A DNA stretch of 32,500 nucleotides, from the NCBI GenBank assembly GCA_009746045.1, contig RPFO01002349.1:1-32500 (forward strand). The letters are read 5' to 3'. Below are positions 10,208-18,749 of this stretch, piece by piece (within the stretch, counting starts at the first letter, position 1; each line of letters opens with the position of its first letter). The DNA is from Mesostigma viride. Lineage: Eukaryota; Streptophyta; Mesostigmatophyceae; Mesostigmatales; Mesostigmataceae. Position numbers and translations under genes: made by a program. The notes beneath the pieces were generated by a model that saw only the letters and a program-made list of their open reading frames with translations, did not search any database and was not told the DNA's origin.

Positions 10208-12494
10208 TGATTGTAGATGCCAATGGGTGTGCAGAGTGACAGGTCTTGCAGTGTGACCTTCGCCCGGTATTGCCGTTGCGGAAAGATACTGTCGCTTGGC
10301 CTGTAAAGTTCAAAAACTAGCGGTTGCTGCTGGTTTCGGATCGACGCCAGCAACCGACATGCTTTTGCGCCAACGGCCATAAACACATGTAGTAGTGCAG
10401 CTGCTTTTGGGTGTGGTCGACAGGACGTGATTACCCCCATTTCACTTCGCGGTTTGCGCTGGGAGTATACAGCTAATTGATTCTGAAAGGTAATGGCAGG
10501 AGGATGGGGGGTTCGATGACAGGCTAGCAGTGGTTATGTATGCGGCTCTTAGGTTTGGAAGGGAATTTGTGGATTGGCCCATGGATTGAACTGGAGGAAG
10601 TCACCGGAACGACTTTCCTTTGCAAAGGCAGCGCCTTCGACCAGCTTTAAATTTCAGAGCAGAAAGATGTCCAGGAGAAAGCTCACGCAGGCGTATGAGT
10701 AACAAGCTAGTCCTCGTCGCAATGTTAGACTGCTATAGAAACCCGGCGGTTTCCTGCTATGACCTCAGGTGAGCAAGTGAGTGCTTTTGTAACATGGCCA
10801 TGAATTCTGTATGCCCCATGCGTTCCCAATATTAAAGAACTGCTCCCAGTGGTGTGCGGCGCGATGCAAGGGTTTCAGATGCACATAGCATTCGTTTTGA
10901 ACTTGTTGAATTGAATGCTGCAGAACAGGCAGGCCAAGGAAGTTCCGGAGTTGGAGAAGTGTGCGATGTGGAGAGACCTGGCCGGATGGCTTCAGATCCA
11001 GTCTTAACTGTACTTGTGCTTCTGGTTCTTACATCCTTTTACTGTTTGCATTGCGTGCTGCACTTTGTACATTTGTTGGCAGCGTCATGCCGTTAGACCG
11101 GCATGCGGCGGCCTATCCGTCTGTGCTAGTAGAGCCTCTGGTTCTCTATGCTGGGTGATTGTGGTGCAGCATGGTGAGCGAACGTATGCCATTCCGTGTT
11201 GTCGGCATTGAGTTGCATGTTCCTTTTTTATATCCAGAGCTTACTTTGCATCTTTAAAATGGTTCTCTCCAAATCTTCGCATGCCTGCAAACGAAATCCC
11301 TTAACTGGTGAGAGCAATCAGGAAGTCTTTTCATTTTGACTTTTTTGTTCTCACTCGCTTGCAACACCATAGCAAGAGGTTTGCTGGATTTTCGTCTCAT
11401 TCTTCTCTTTCACATTATATGCCTTGCCATTAGGAATACATGGCCTTGTTAGATGACTTTCTTCATCTCGTTGAGCAGTTCTGAGGCTTTGGAGGTTATT
11501 TCAAACTTGATTGGCCTTGATTACTCAATGATTTGCTATCGACTAAACGCTTGTCGCTGGTGGCTTCTATTTGTGGCATTTTGAGCGTCCTTCGCTTTGT
11601 AAAGCCCGCCATCATTAGAACTTTCAATTTGCAGTTGCACGAACTGGTATGTTGCATCTTCTTGCGTAGCAGCTGTCCCTTGTAGGCTAGTATGCTCACC
11701 TATACATCTATTCAAAGTATGGTGTGCGCCACCAGCCTTGCATTCCCTTTCACTTTAGTTTCCCTTTCTATGCCTGCATTGGGAGGCATGCATGACAAGC
11801 ATTGGCATGCTTCACGCTAAGTGCGTGGTTGCAACCCTTTGCCTATTGTCAGCCAGCTTGACCCTGTGCCTTTTATGTTTTCTGTGTTTACGACTAGCAA
11901 ATTCTATTGCGTAGCTAGGTTTGTGGCTTCGTTTATGTTCTGACTGTGGTTTTGTTCCTTACGCCATCCCTAGCTGGTGGCCGCTTACTTAGCAATGGGA
12001 GGGGGATGCCAGGTCAAGCTCATGGAAATTTTTTGTAGAATTTCTTTCAAACTCAGTTCCTTGACAACACAACATGTTGCCCCATGCGGTGGCCTTGTTA
12101 TGCTCCTTTGATGGTGCTTGATCATTTTGCAGGAAAGCGCACCATGAGGCGAACTGAAGAACGATAGAGTAGCAATCATGGAGAGAAGGATTCTTCGTTC
12201 GTCGAGGATAGCCCCTAAGTTGAAGTAGCATTTCGTAGTCCCTCCTTTACTCTTGATGTATGGGACTCAGGCATGCCATCGGTTTCTAAAGGATTATATT
12301 GCATCAATGACAAAGTCCTTGTAGGCGTGCGCTTGCACGCCATGCAAGGTGAGCTCATGCTAGCTGAGCTCACGCAGTTGTCCTCAACTTCTCAGTTTTC
12401 TCCAAGTTAATCATGCCAATATTACATTGAATAAAGTTGCATCATTCGTTGTTTGGGCCTAAACTGACTTGTTGTCGGTTCAGCCCTTGTATTT
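10208..12494. other. CACTA interior, right part, no confident gene
   Basis: About 2.3 kb of AT-richer sequence with T-rich plus-strand stretches and frequent stop codons. Short frames (for example 10854-11096 plus) have no recognisable domain. Some sites resemble splice junctions, such as a T-rich tract ending in tttgcag near 12132, so degraded intron-containing sequence or captured host fragments are possible. No transposase motif could be identified. Confidence 0.4.
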
Positions 12495-12820
12495 TTTACC
12501 ACTTTTGTGCTCGTCGTGGTGTTCTTTTACCACTTTTACTGCTTTTTACTGCTTTTTACTGCTTTTTACTGCTTTTTACTGCTTTTTACTGCTTTTTACC
12601 ACCATTTTCCACCTTTTACCACTTTTACCACCTCCGTTAGGTGGTAAAAGTGGTAAAAGGTGGTATTTTTTACTGCTTTTTACTGCTTTTTACTGCTTTT
12701 TACTGCTTTTTACTGCTTTTTACTGCTTTTTACTCCTTGTGGGTGGTAAAAAGTGGTAAAAAGTGGTAAAAAGTGGTAAAAAGTGGTAAAAAGTGGTAAA
12801 AAGTGGTATTTTTTACCACT
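12495..12820 (-). repeat. Right subterminal array of the CACTA element
   Basis: It has three parts: a run of TTTTTACTGC units (12535-12598), a second run of the same units (12668-12730), and a block of GTGGTAAAAA units (12742-12808) just inside the terminal repeat. TTTTACCAC copies, the inverse of the left-end motif, occur at 12494-12633. The ACTGC variant is confined to this end, so the two subterminal regions have diverged and expanded independently. Confidence 0.88.
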
Positions 12821-12837
12821 CCCGAGTTCCTAGTGCA

Positions 12838-13017
12838 CTTGGGCAATTAGGTCCGTCACTATTTATCCGGCGAAAACCACTCGCCGGTATCTATTCCGCG
12901 TTAAGTTCACGTGAACGTGGCGCGGAATTGATACCGGCGAGTGGTTTTCGCCGGATAAATAGTGACGGACCTAATTGCCCAAGTGGCAAAAAGGTTCCGT
13001 CACTATTTATAATAACT
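12838..13017. repeat. Left palindromic arm (main part) of the foldback element
   Basis: With 8351-8384 this forms a 214 bp arm. Its two halves pair around GTTCACGTGAAC at about 12908-12919. The nested inner repeat TCCGTCACTATTTATCCGGC recurs inverted within the arm. The asymmetric central bases (TTAA on one side, GTGG on the other) show that this arm and 13219-13432 are inverted copies. Confidence 0.9.
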
Positions 13018-13218
13018 AAAACGTCGTAGTGTGGGGGCCGATATCTATCGTACCGCTGATGCCTACTGCTGCAGTACCGAATCTCGCCTTAACGATATTC
13101 CAACCGGGCATATTTTCCCTTCTGGCACTTTCGTTTGGCCTTCTGGTATCAATTCCTTCCGGTATTCGGAAATACCCGTGTCACCACAGGGATTCGAACC
13201 CCCGACTTACGAGGTCTT
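13018..13218 (-). other. Centre of the foldback element, with a tRNA-like B box
   Basis: 201 bp between the arms. On the minus strand it contains GGGTTCGAATCCC, a perfect match to the RNA polymerase III B box / tRNA T arm, at about 13189-13201. Just 5' of it is CTCGTAA, which could be an anticodon loop (CGT). The T stem pairs poorly, the variable loop is missing, and no D arm or A box is visible. It is at best the 3' half of a tRNA or a tRNA-derived SINE, not a functional tRNA gene. Confidence 0.5.
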
Positions 13219-13432
13219 AGTTATTATAAATAGTGACGGAACCTTTTTGCCACTTGGGCAATTAGGTCCGTCACTATTTATCCGGCGAAAACCACTCGAC
13301 GGTATCAATTCCGCGCCACGTTCACGTGAACTTAACGCGGAATAGATACCGGCGAGTGGTTTTCGCCGGATAAATAGTGACGGACCTAATTGCCCAAGTG
13401 GCAAAAAGGTTCCGTCACTATTTATAATAACT
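13219..13432. repeat. Right palindromic arm of the foldback element, intact
   Basis: An uninterrupted 214 bp near-perfect palindrome starting agttattataaatagtgacg and ending with its reverse complement, centred on GTTCACGTGAAC near 13326. It is strongly cruciform-prone as DNA and would make a long hairpin as RNA. Confidence 0.93.
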
Positions 13433-13437
13433 GTTCC

Positions 13438-13821
13438 CACTTGTGACAGGCCACCACCAATCCCAGCAGCTCCTGCTCATGAACAGGGTAGTTACGTTCT
13501 GCAGACGTCATACTCCTGGACATGTATTCCACTGCATGGTTGAGGGCCCTTGCCATGATCTTGCATTAGTACTGCACCAATAGCACCCTGTGAGGCATCA
13601 GACCTAACCTGGTATGGCAAGTCTGGGTTGGGGCCCACCAGCAAGGGAGCAGTGGTGAGCTTCTGCTTCAACACATCAAAGGCTTGCTGGCATGCTGCAG
13701 TCCACTCAAAGGGAACATCTTTCTTGAGCAGGGCTAACAGGGGACCAGAGATGGCCGCCATGTCAGGGATGAACCGTCGGTACCAGCCCAGCAGCCTGCG
13801 GGCCCAGAAAGGATCTGACAT
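13438..13821 (-). pseudogene. RT connection end and RNase H N-terminal half
   Basis: The minus frame 13821-13492 has LLGWYRRFIPDMAAISGPLL (RT connection region), then FEWTAACQQAFDVLKQKL. It then has SDASQGAIGAVLMQDHGKG, whose first Asp is the RNase H catalytic residue. After one frameshift the frame continues with NYPVHEQELLGLVVACHKWE, supplying the RNase H Glu, up to the insertion point of the foldback element. The domain is therefore both frameshifted and physically split. Confidence 0.9.
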
Positions 13822-14586
13822 CCTGAGCTGACTTCAACACAGGCCACTCCACAACAGCAGAGACCTTGCTGGCCTCAGGAGTCATACCTGCAGCGCTCAG
13901 CTGGTAGCCCAGAAACTTCACCTCTTGGCCCCACTCCACCTTGGACCTCTTCACCGACAGATGATACTGATGGATCACCTTAAGGACCTCCTCCACGTTC
14001 TCCAGATGCTCCCTGAAGGTACGAGAGTGTACCAGAATGTCGTCCAGGTAGACGACCACACAAGTCCTGAAGACCACCCTGGTAGTGTCACACAAGTGGG
14101 CAATGTCTTGAACCTGGGGTTGCGAAGGTCAGGTGAGATCTGGGGCAGGGCATTTCCAGTCAGGTGGCCAAAGATGGCATTGACAAACATCTGCATAGTG
14201 GCAGGACTGTTAGAGGCACCCATGGGCATTACTGTCCACTGGAACTGTCCCCATGGGGTAGAAAAGGCCGTCTTGGGGATGTCCTCAGTAGCCACCCTGA
14301 TCTGCCAGAAAGCATGCCTGAGGTCAAACTTGGTAAAGAAGGCAGCTCCTGCAGTCCTCTCCAGCAACTCATCAATTCTGGGCAGAGGGTACCTGGACTT
14401 GACAGTCACCTTGTTCAGTCCCCTCAGGTCAATGCACAACCTCCACCCCCCATCATGCTTGGGTACAAGCAAACACCCAGAACTGAAAGGACTGTTAGCT
14501 GGGAGGATCAGACCAGCCTCCAACAGGCCAATAAGTATGGTCTTCAGCTCTGCCATCTCTGCAGGGCCCATCCTGTACATAGGCAC
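13763..14586 (-). pseudogene. pol: pol: reverse transcriptase, frameshifted
   Basis: Two overlapping frames carry the RT. Frame 14586-13975 holds MYRMGPAEMAELK, then GGWRLCIDLRGLNKVTV, FFTKFDLRHAFWQIRV with the first catalytic Asp, and TPWGQFQWTVMPMGASNSPA. Frame 14095-13763 holds VVVYLDDILVHSRTF, with the YxDD catalytic pair, then KFLGYQLSAAGMTPE, the thumb/connection start. The switch falls near 14100. Another frameshift near 14590 separates RT from the protease frame, and another near 13815 separates it from RNase H. All canonical Ty3/gypsy RT residues are present, so decay is limited to indels. Confidence 0.93.
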
Positions 14587-14605
14587 AAAGGAGGACGAGC
14601 ACCCT

Positions 14606-15478
14606 CTACCAACTTGATGACATGTGTGATGGGTCCCTCAGGAGGATACTGGGGCATCTTGTCCTCAAAGATGGCTCCATACTGTCCAACAAGGCATCAT
14701 GCTGCTGTTGTTGCTCAGTGGTGACAGTAGAACTGACAGCATTGACAGAATGACCACTAGCAGACTCAGGTTCATTAGGCACCAAATGCAGGAAAAAGAT
14801 GTGTTCCACTGGATAGGTGGCCAAATAAGACAGAGTATGCTTGGCAGACCACACATGCTTCAGTAGGGCAGCCCGTTTCTCCTCCAAAGTCGGCTCTTGA
14901 TCCACCCCTTTCGCACCTGCTTCCCCTCCCTTGCCATCATTGACAGCTGTCTGTGTGGAACAGCACTCAGTGGCTGTTCTTCTCCCCCCTGGCAACACAC
15001 AGGTAGCATCCCACACTGTCCCATCCTTGAACTGGACCACCCTGTCAGGCCAAGAAATAGCAGGATTGGTGTCAGACAACCATGGGATCCCCAAAATCAC
15101 ATCTGCTGCCGTGAGGGGAATGACATCTGCTGTCACTTCCAAAGTCTGGGATGAACAAACTTGGAAGATGAGCTGCACATAGCCAGGTGAGCAGCTTCTC
15201 CTGCCATCAGAATACTGCACCATGACAGGTGTGGGGTGGGCCAACACAGGCAACTTCAACTCCTGCACCAAGGATGCAGCAATATAATTACTGCCAGCAC
15301 CAGAATCAATCATAAACAAGCAAGCTGGCTGAGCCAAGGGAACTGGCACGTTGAGGAGCCTAGCCTGAAACTTGAGTAAGTGACCTGGTACAGGAGGACC
15401 CACAGGGACAGCAGGGTCAGAAGCACCCACAGTGTTCACTGGCCTAACGTCAACAGCAGGCAGGTCAGACCTGGCCAT
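14606..15478 (-). CDS. pol: pol: aspartic protease and linker
   Basis: A 290-codon frame. It has CLFMIDSGAGSNYIAASLVQ near residues 53-72, with the retropepsin D-S/T-G catalytic motif. About 75 residues later comes ADVILGIPWLSDTNPAI, the conserved flap-distal G-x-P-W-L segment that follows the protease in many Ty3/gypsy elements. Retropepsins act as homodimers and cut the Gag and Gag-Pol polyproteins. The frame overlaps the end of gag by 14 bases and is +1 relative to it. Expression could be by frameshifting or by reinitiation at the overlapping ATG; the sequence does not decide. The C-terminal ~20 residues are probably off-frame. Confidence 0.9.
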   Translation of the reverse strand: MARSDLPAVDVRPVNTVGASDPAVPVGPPVPGHLLKFQARLLNVPVPLAQPACLFMIDSGAGSNYIAASLVQELKLPVLAHPTPVMVQYSDGRRSCSPGYVQLIFQVCSSQTLEVTADVIPLTAADVILGIPWLSDTNPAISWPDRVVQFKDGTVWDATCVLPGGRRTATECCSTQTAVNDGKGGEAGAKGVDQEPTLEEKRAALLKHVWSAKHTLSYLATYPVEHIFFLHLVPNEPESASGHSVNAVSSTVTTEQQQQHDALLDSMEPSLRTRCPSILLRDPSHMSSSW

Positions 15479-17254
15479 GACAGAAGGATGACCTGGGGAC
15501 CCAACTAGTTTTTTGACTCAGGTGGGTCTGGGAGTGCTCCACTGCCTGATGGTGGAAGCTGCTCAGGTGGTGCTGGAGGCTCATCCTCGTCCCCCCATCC
15601 TCCTCATCTGCCAGCAGCTGCATGAGAGCGTTCACCATCCTACGCTTATCCTGTCTGCTGAAGGGCCGAGCGCGGGACTGGAACCTCCCAGAGGGCTGGA
15701 AGTTGGGCTGGAACCCTGGCTGCATCCGGTGATCGCCAGCAGGAACGCCAGGAGGTAGGCTGGGTGGCCTGGGAGATGGCAGGGCGCCAAAAGGTCCTCT
15801 CGTGGCAGGGGGAAACTGGTCCCGTCTAGGGCAGTCCCGTGCAAAGTGACCTGGCTGGTTGCAGATAAAACAGTTACCCTGGGTGGGATCCAAGGCATTG
15901 AGCTCCCCCAGGAGGTCATCCAGCTGGTTCAGGGACTTCTTGATGGGTGGCACTGGCGTGGCCACAGGCTCCCACTTGACAGAAAAAGCAGGCACACGAC
16001 AGAGGGTAGCACATAAGACAACACCTTGTCCCATTGCCAGTCCACGTAGTCGAACTGGGAGAAGTGCTTGTCCACATCCAGTCGCACGTGTGGAGCCATG
16101 CCATGCAGTAGTCTGTGAAGCGCCTCTGCGTCAGAGCATTGGGGAATCTTGGCTCTAAGGTTGGTGAATTGCTCCACGAACTGTGGCAGCGTCAAACCAG
16201 CCTGCGTACAGTTAGCCAGTGCGTCCCGATCCATGCGAAGCTGATCCTGGGGTAACAGAAACCGGCGAAAGCCCAATAGGAGAGAGGGGAGGTCGGTACA
16301 CGCACGTCCAGCCACAGAACGCAAAAACTCATCAAAACGGTCGCTGGCACTGTCGCTCATCCGCTGCCTAACCATTCTCTTCTGGATGTCCATCGTGAGA
16401 CGTTCCTCTGCCTTGGGCCCGTAGTTGGCGAAGTGGATAGCGAAGACATCCTGAAACTTGGTGGAGAAATGGTCGAAGCTGCGATGGGTAAGGTTGGTCA
16501 GCGATAGCTTGTCTACCGACTCCACCTTGGGAAAAGGAACAGTACGAGGATACAAAGACGTGAGCTCCATCACTGGGGCGTGTGGTGCATTCTGACTCTC
16601 CGGCATTGTCGCAGCCACCGAGAGCCGTGGAGGCTCATGCCCCTGTGCATCTGTCCCTTCATCAACAAAAGGAGCGTCAACCGCATATACCCTTCGTGTA
16701 CCCAGTGTTGGAGACGGTTGATCCACGAAAACAGACTCTCCATCGCCCGCCTGCCCTTGCGACTCAAGTTGCTGCACACGCGCAATAGTCCTACCCACAC
16801 TCTTCTCCAGCGCTTCCGCCACACTTCTAGCTCTCGCAGCTTCCTCACGTTCATGTTGTAATCGAATTTTCTCCGCTGTCAGCTCGTCAGCCGCTAGCCG
16901 AGTGCCGTCTCGCCCCGGCACCGTGTTGTAGCCAAAACGAATAGCCGAACCGTATTCGGGTGCTGGCGAACGCGTGTCCTCCACGTTGGAGAACCGTGGT
17001 CCACCTCTACCAGCGCCACGCAGGGAGGGCTCGCCTGGTTGCACACCGAGGGGCAAGATGGAGAACTTTGGGCCGACCGACAGCGAATATCTGCGGGAAG
17101 CAGACATTAAGGTGGTATCTCCAAATAGTTGACGTCTGGGAGTAGATGATGAAACCCTTTCATCACCGGTCGTCCGTTGAGCTGCTAAAGATGTGGTTGC
17201 ATCTTCAACTCTCTTACTTGATAACGGTGGTTGTGTCTCCGGGTTACTCATCAC
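15465..17254 (-). CDS. gag: gag: capsid and zinc-knuckle nucleocapsid, one frameshift
   Basis: From ATG 17254 the frame runs to a stop at 15929. An N-terminal region with a short coiled-coil-like helix (LTAEKIRLQHEREEAARARS) is followed by a retrotransposon-Gag capsid region at about residues 235-420 (for example LTHRSFDHFSTKFQDVFAIH and QAGLTLPQFVEQFTNLRAKI). A -1 shift within about 15980-16010, near a T5 run, is needed to enter frame 16034-15465. That frame carries the CCHC knuckle CFICNQPGHFARDC and an Arg/Pro-rich tail. The knuckle packages element RNA. A programmed shift between capsid and knuckle would be unusual, so an indel is more likely. Confidence 0.9.
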
Positions 17255-17453
17255 TCCATGGGTCGCGCATGCCGGACTGGGGAACGTTAGAGACTTGTGA
17301 GCTCAAGGCAGCTCTCAGAGCAAGACTGTCACATAAGGATGAGTCACACTCTAAAAACTGTCCGAACACACAGCATAACGTACCCTCTCTGGGTCGGCAA
17401 GAATTCCATTGTTAACCGTGAACTAATACTATCAAGACAACCAACACCTAGGT

Positions 17454-17470
17454 AGAAACCTCCGATACCA
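17454..17470 (-). other. Primer-binding site
   Basis: One base inside the 5' LTR, the minus strand reads TGGTATCGGAGGTTTC. TGG matches the CCA tail of a tRNA, and TGGTATC matches the common plant-type initiator-Met PBS (TGGTATCAGAGC) for its first seven bases. It is therefore probably primed by an initiator-Met-like tRNA ending in ...CCTCCGATACCA. The isoacceptor is not proven. Confidence 0.8.
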
Positions 17471-17471
17471 A

Positions 17472-18167
17472 TGTAACGACTAAAAATGTTGTGTTTGCAA
17501 CAGCCTCAGTATCAACATTGTGTGAAAAGATCTTTATACCTGGGTTGGAGTCGCGACAGATAACTTCACGTCCAGAGAAGCAATGAAGATGGATCTTCAA
17601 CAGTTAAGGGAATGAGTCCCCACCCTTGTTAGACACAACAGACAAGTTATATCCAAGTCGACTATCTGTTGAAGTTATAGTTGACTTTTAGCAAGGGTTG
17701 TTTGATTGATGAAACAAGGAAACCCTTGAATTACACCATAGCTTTAGCTCTCACGTACGCACACATGCACGCCACCCAACAGGATAAAAGTCATCGTGCA
17801 CGCAGAGTCGGCTCAACCCTAACCCGGAAGGACCAATCAAAAGTGAGGATCACTCAAGATAAGATCTTAGCCTCCGAATCCTCAACACAACACAAAGCCA
17901 GCACATACGAATCTCCATGACCTGGAACCAGATCCACCAGGTACAACGGTATTAAAGAGAATCTATGACTGACTGAACAAAACCATGCAAAGTACCCTAC
18001 GTGGATCAGGCCACGACCAATGAGGGTAGAACAATAAATTCGTCAGATCTCGGCAGGCCCAATATCCAATAGACGTCGAGCCTCCTAACTTCTCAAATAA
18101 TTGTCCTCAAGAACTCATAATAAGATCAACAGTAGGAAAACTTTGGATGTAACATTTGGTTGTTACA
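17472..18167 (-). repeat. 5' LTR of the chromovirus
   Basis: 696 bp, TG...CA bounded, nearly identical to 3655-4353. It should hold the element promoter and polyadenylation signals; no unambiguous TATA box is asserted. It lies about 580 bp downstream of the host gene's stop codon, on the same strand. Confidence 0.96.
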
Positions 18168-18172
18168 CCTGT

Positions 18173-18749
18173 ATACTAATTCATTAATTAATTCGGTCAT
18201 TATTCGGTTATATTTTTCGGATTCGGAAGAGGCCAAAACACCAAATCTTTAGACTATTCGGGTAGTATTCGTCAAATCTTTTTACACTGATCAAATTCAT
18301 TATATGGCAGGATGTCAAAGCATGCAGATTCAGATACAGTTGTACTGACGATGTACTTGCTCAGAATTACATCCACATTTTTTCGTGCAACTACAATATT
18401 ACCATTGGGGCTTGTGTAAAAAGCACGCGACTGAGTCACGTACGTGAGCATAAATCCTCAATGAAACGGGGAGTGAAACGGAATAGGGGCATGCACGTGG
18501 GCAGGCCGGCTTTTGGAAATCCCCAACGTATTTGCCCTGCGCATAGATTGCATACGGTTTCTTGATTGAGGCATCTTATCCATAAATAGGCTTTTCTCAT
18601 ACTGGCAATGTTGGAAAGCTGCGCTGGGATTTGAAGGCATTTCTTGTGCTACTAAAACTGCTTTCGGCATAGCTATGTATATTACTCTCCCTGCAACAAC
18701 CTCCATTTTGTCCGGCAGTCTGCAAAGCTGGCCCCACGCCCTGGCTGGC
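18173..18749 (-). other. 3' flank of the host coiled-coil gene
   Basis: AT-richer sequence between the stop codon and the retrotransposon. On the minus strand a TGTAA motif occurs at 18367-18371, about 380 bases after the stop. TGTAA is the usual polyadenylation signal in volvocine green algae, so this is a candidate 3' UTR end. A frame at 18458-18811 is a shadow. Confidence 0.4.

Larger units (their letters stand above)
8385..12835. mobile_element. CACTA (EnSpm-like) DNA transposon, non-autonomous
   Basis: 4,451 bp with termini CACTAGGAACTCGGGAGTGG... and its inverse ending TAGTG. The terminal inverted repeat is 25 bp. The flanks CA/CA (8383-8384, 12836-12837) form a 2 bp duplication whose removal restores the foldback arm sequence gccacttggg. 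Both ends carry dense subterminal arrays of a GTGGTAAAA motif, which resembles the transposase-binding subterminal repeats known in EnSpm/CACTA elements. No open frame longer than ~100 codons lies inside and I see no transposase domain. This copy is therefore a deletion derivative, or its genes are decayed or intron-split beyond recognition. Confidence 0.88.
8351..13432. mobile_element. Palindrome-armed DNA transposon (629 bp before the CACTA insertion)
   Basis: It inserted into the chromovirus RNase H region. Flanks are GTTCC at 8346-8350 and 13433-13437, a 5 bp target duplication. The ends are perfect inverted repeats beginning AGTTATTATAAATAGTGACG. Without the CACTA insertion it is two 214 bp arms in inverted orientation (8351-8384 joined to 12838-13017, and 13219-13432) around a 201 bp centre. 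Each arm is itself a near-perfect palindrome centred on GTTCACGTGAAC. No transposase is present, so it is non-autonomous. Foldback-like organisation is clear, but the superfamily is not assignable from termini and TSD alone. Confidence 0.88.
3655..18167 (-). mobile_element. Ty3/gypsy chromovirus LTR retrotransposon carrying a nested insertion
   Basis: A complete LTR element lies on the minus strand: LTRs at 17472-18167 (5') and 3655-4353 (3'), a primer-binding site, gag, pol in the order PR-RT-RNaseH-IN, a chromodomain, an extra ORF and a polypurine tract. The flanks carry a perfect 5 bp target-site duplication, CCTGT (3650-3654 and 18168-18172). PR-RT-RH-IN order plus a C-terminal chromodomain defines the chromovirus branch of Ty3/gypsy (Metaviridae). 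Total span is 14.5 kb, or about 9.4 kb without the 5.1 kb nested DNA-transposon insertion at 8351-13432. The LTRs differ at roughly ten positions by eye (~98-99% identity), so the insertion is fairly recent. Several frameshifts break gag and pol, so this copy is not expected to be autonomous unless they are assembly errors. Confidence 0.95.

Noticed and set aside
13178-13218. Functional tRNA gene in the foldback centre
   Set aside because: Only the B box and a possible anticodon-like loop are present. There is no D arm or acceptor pairing, and the T stem is weak.
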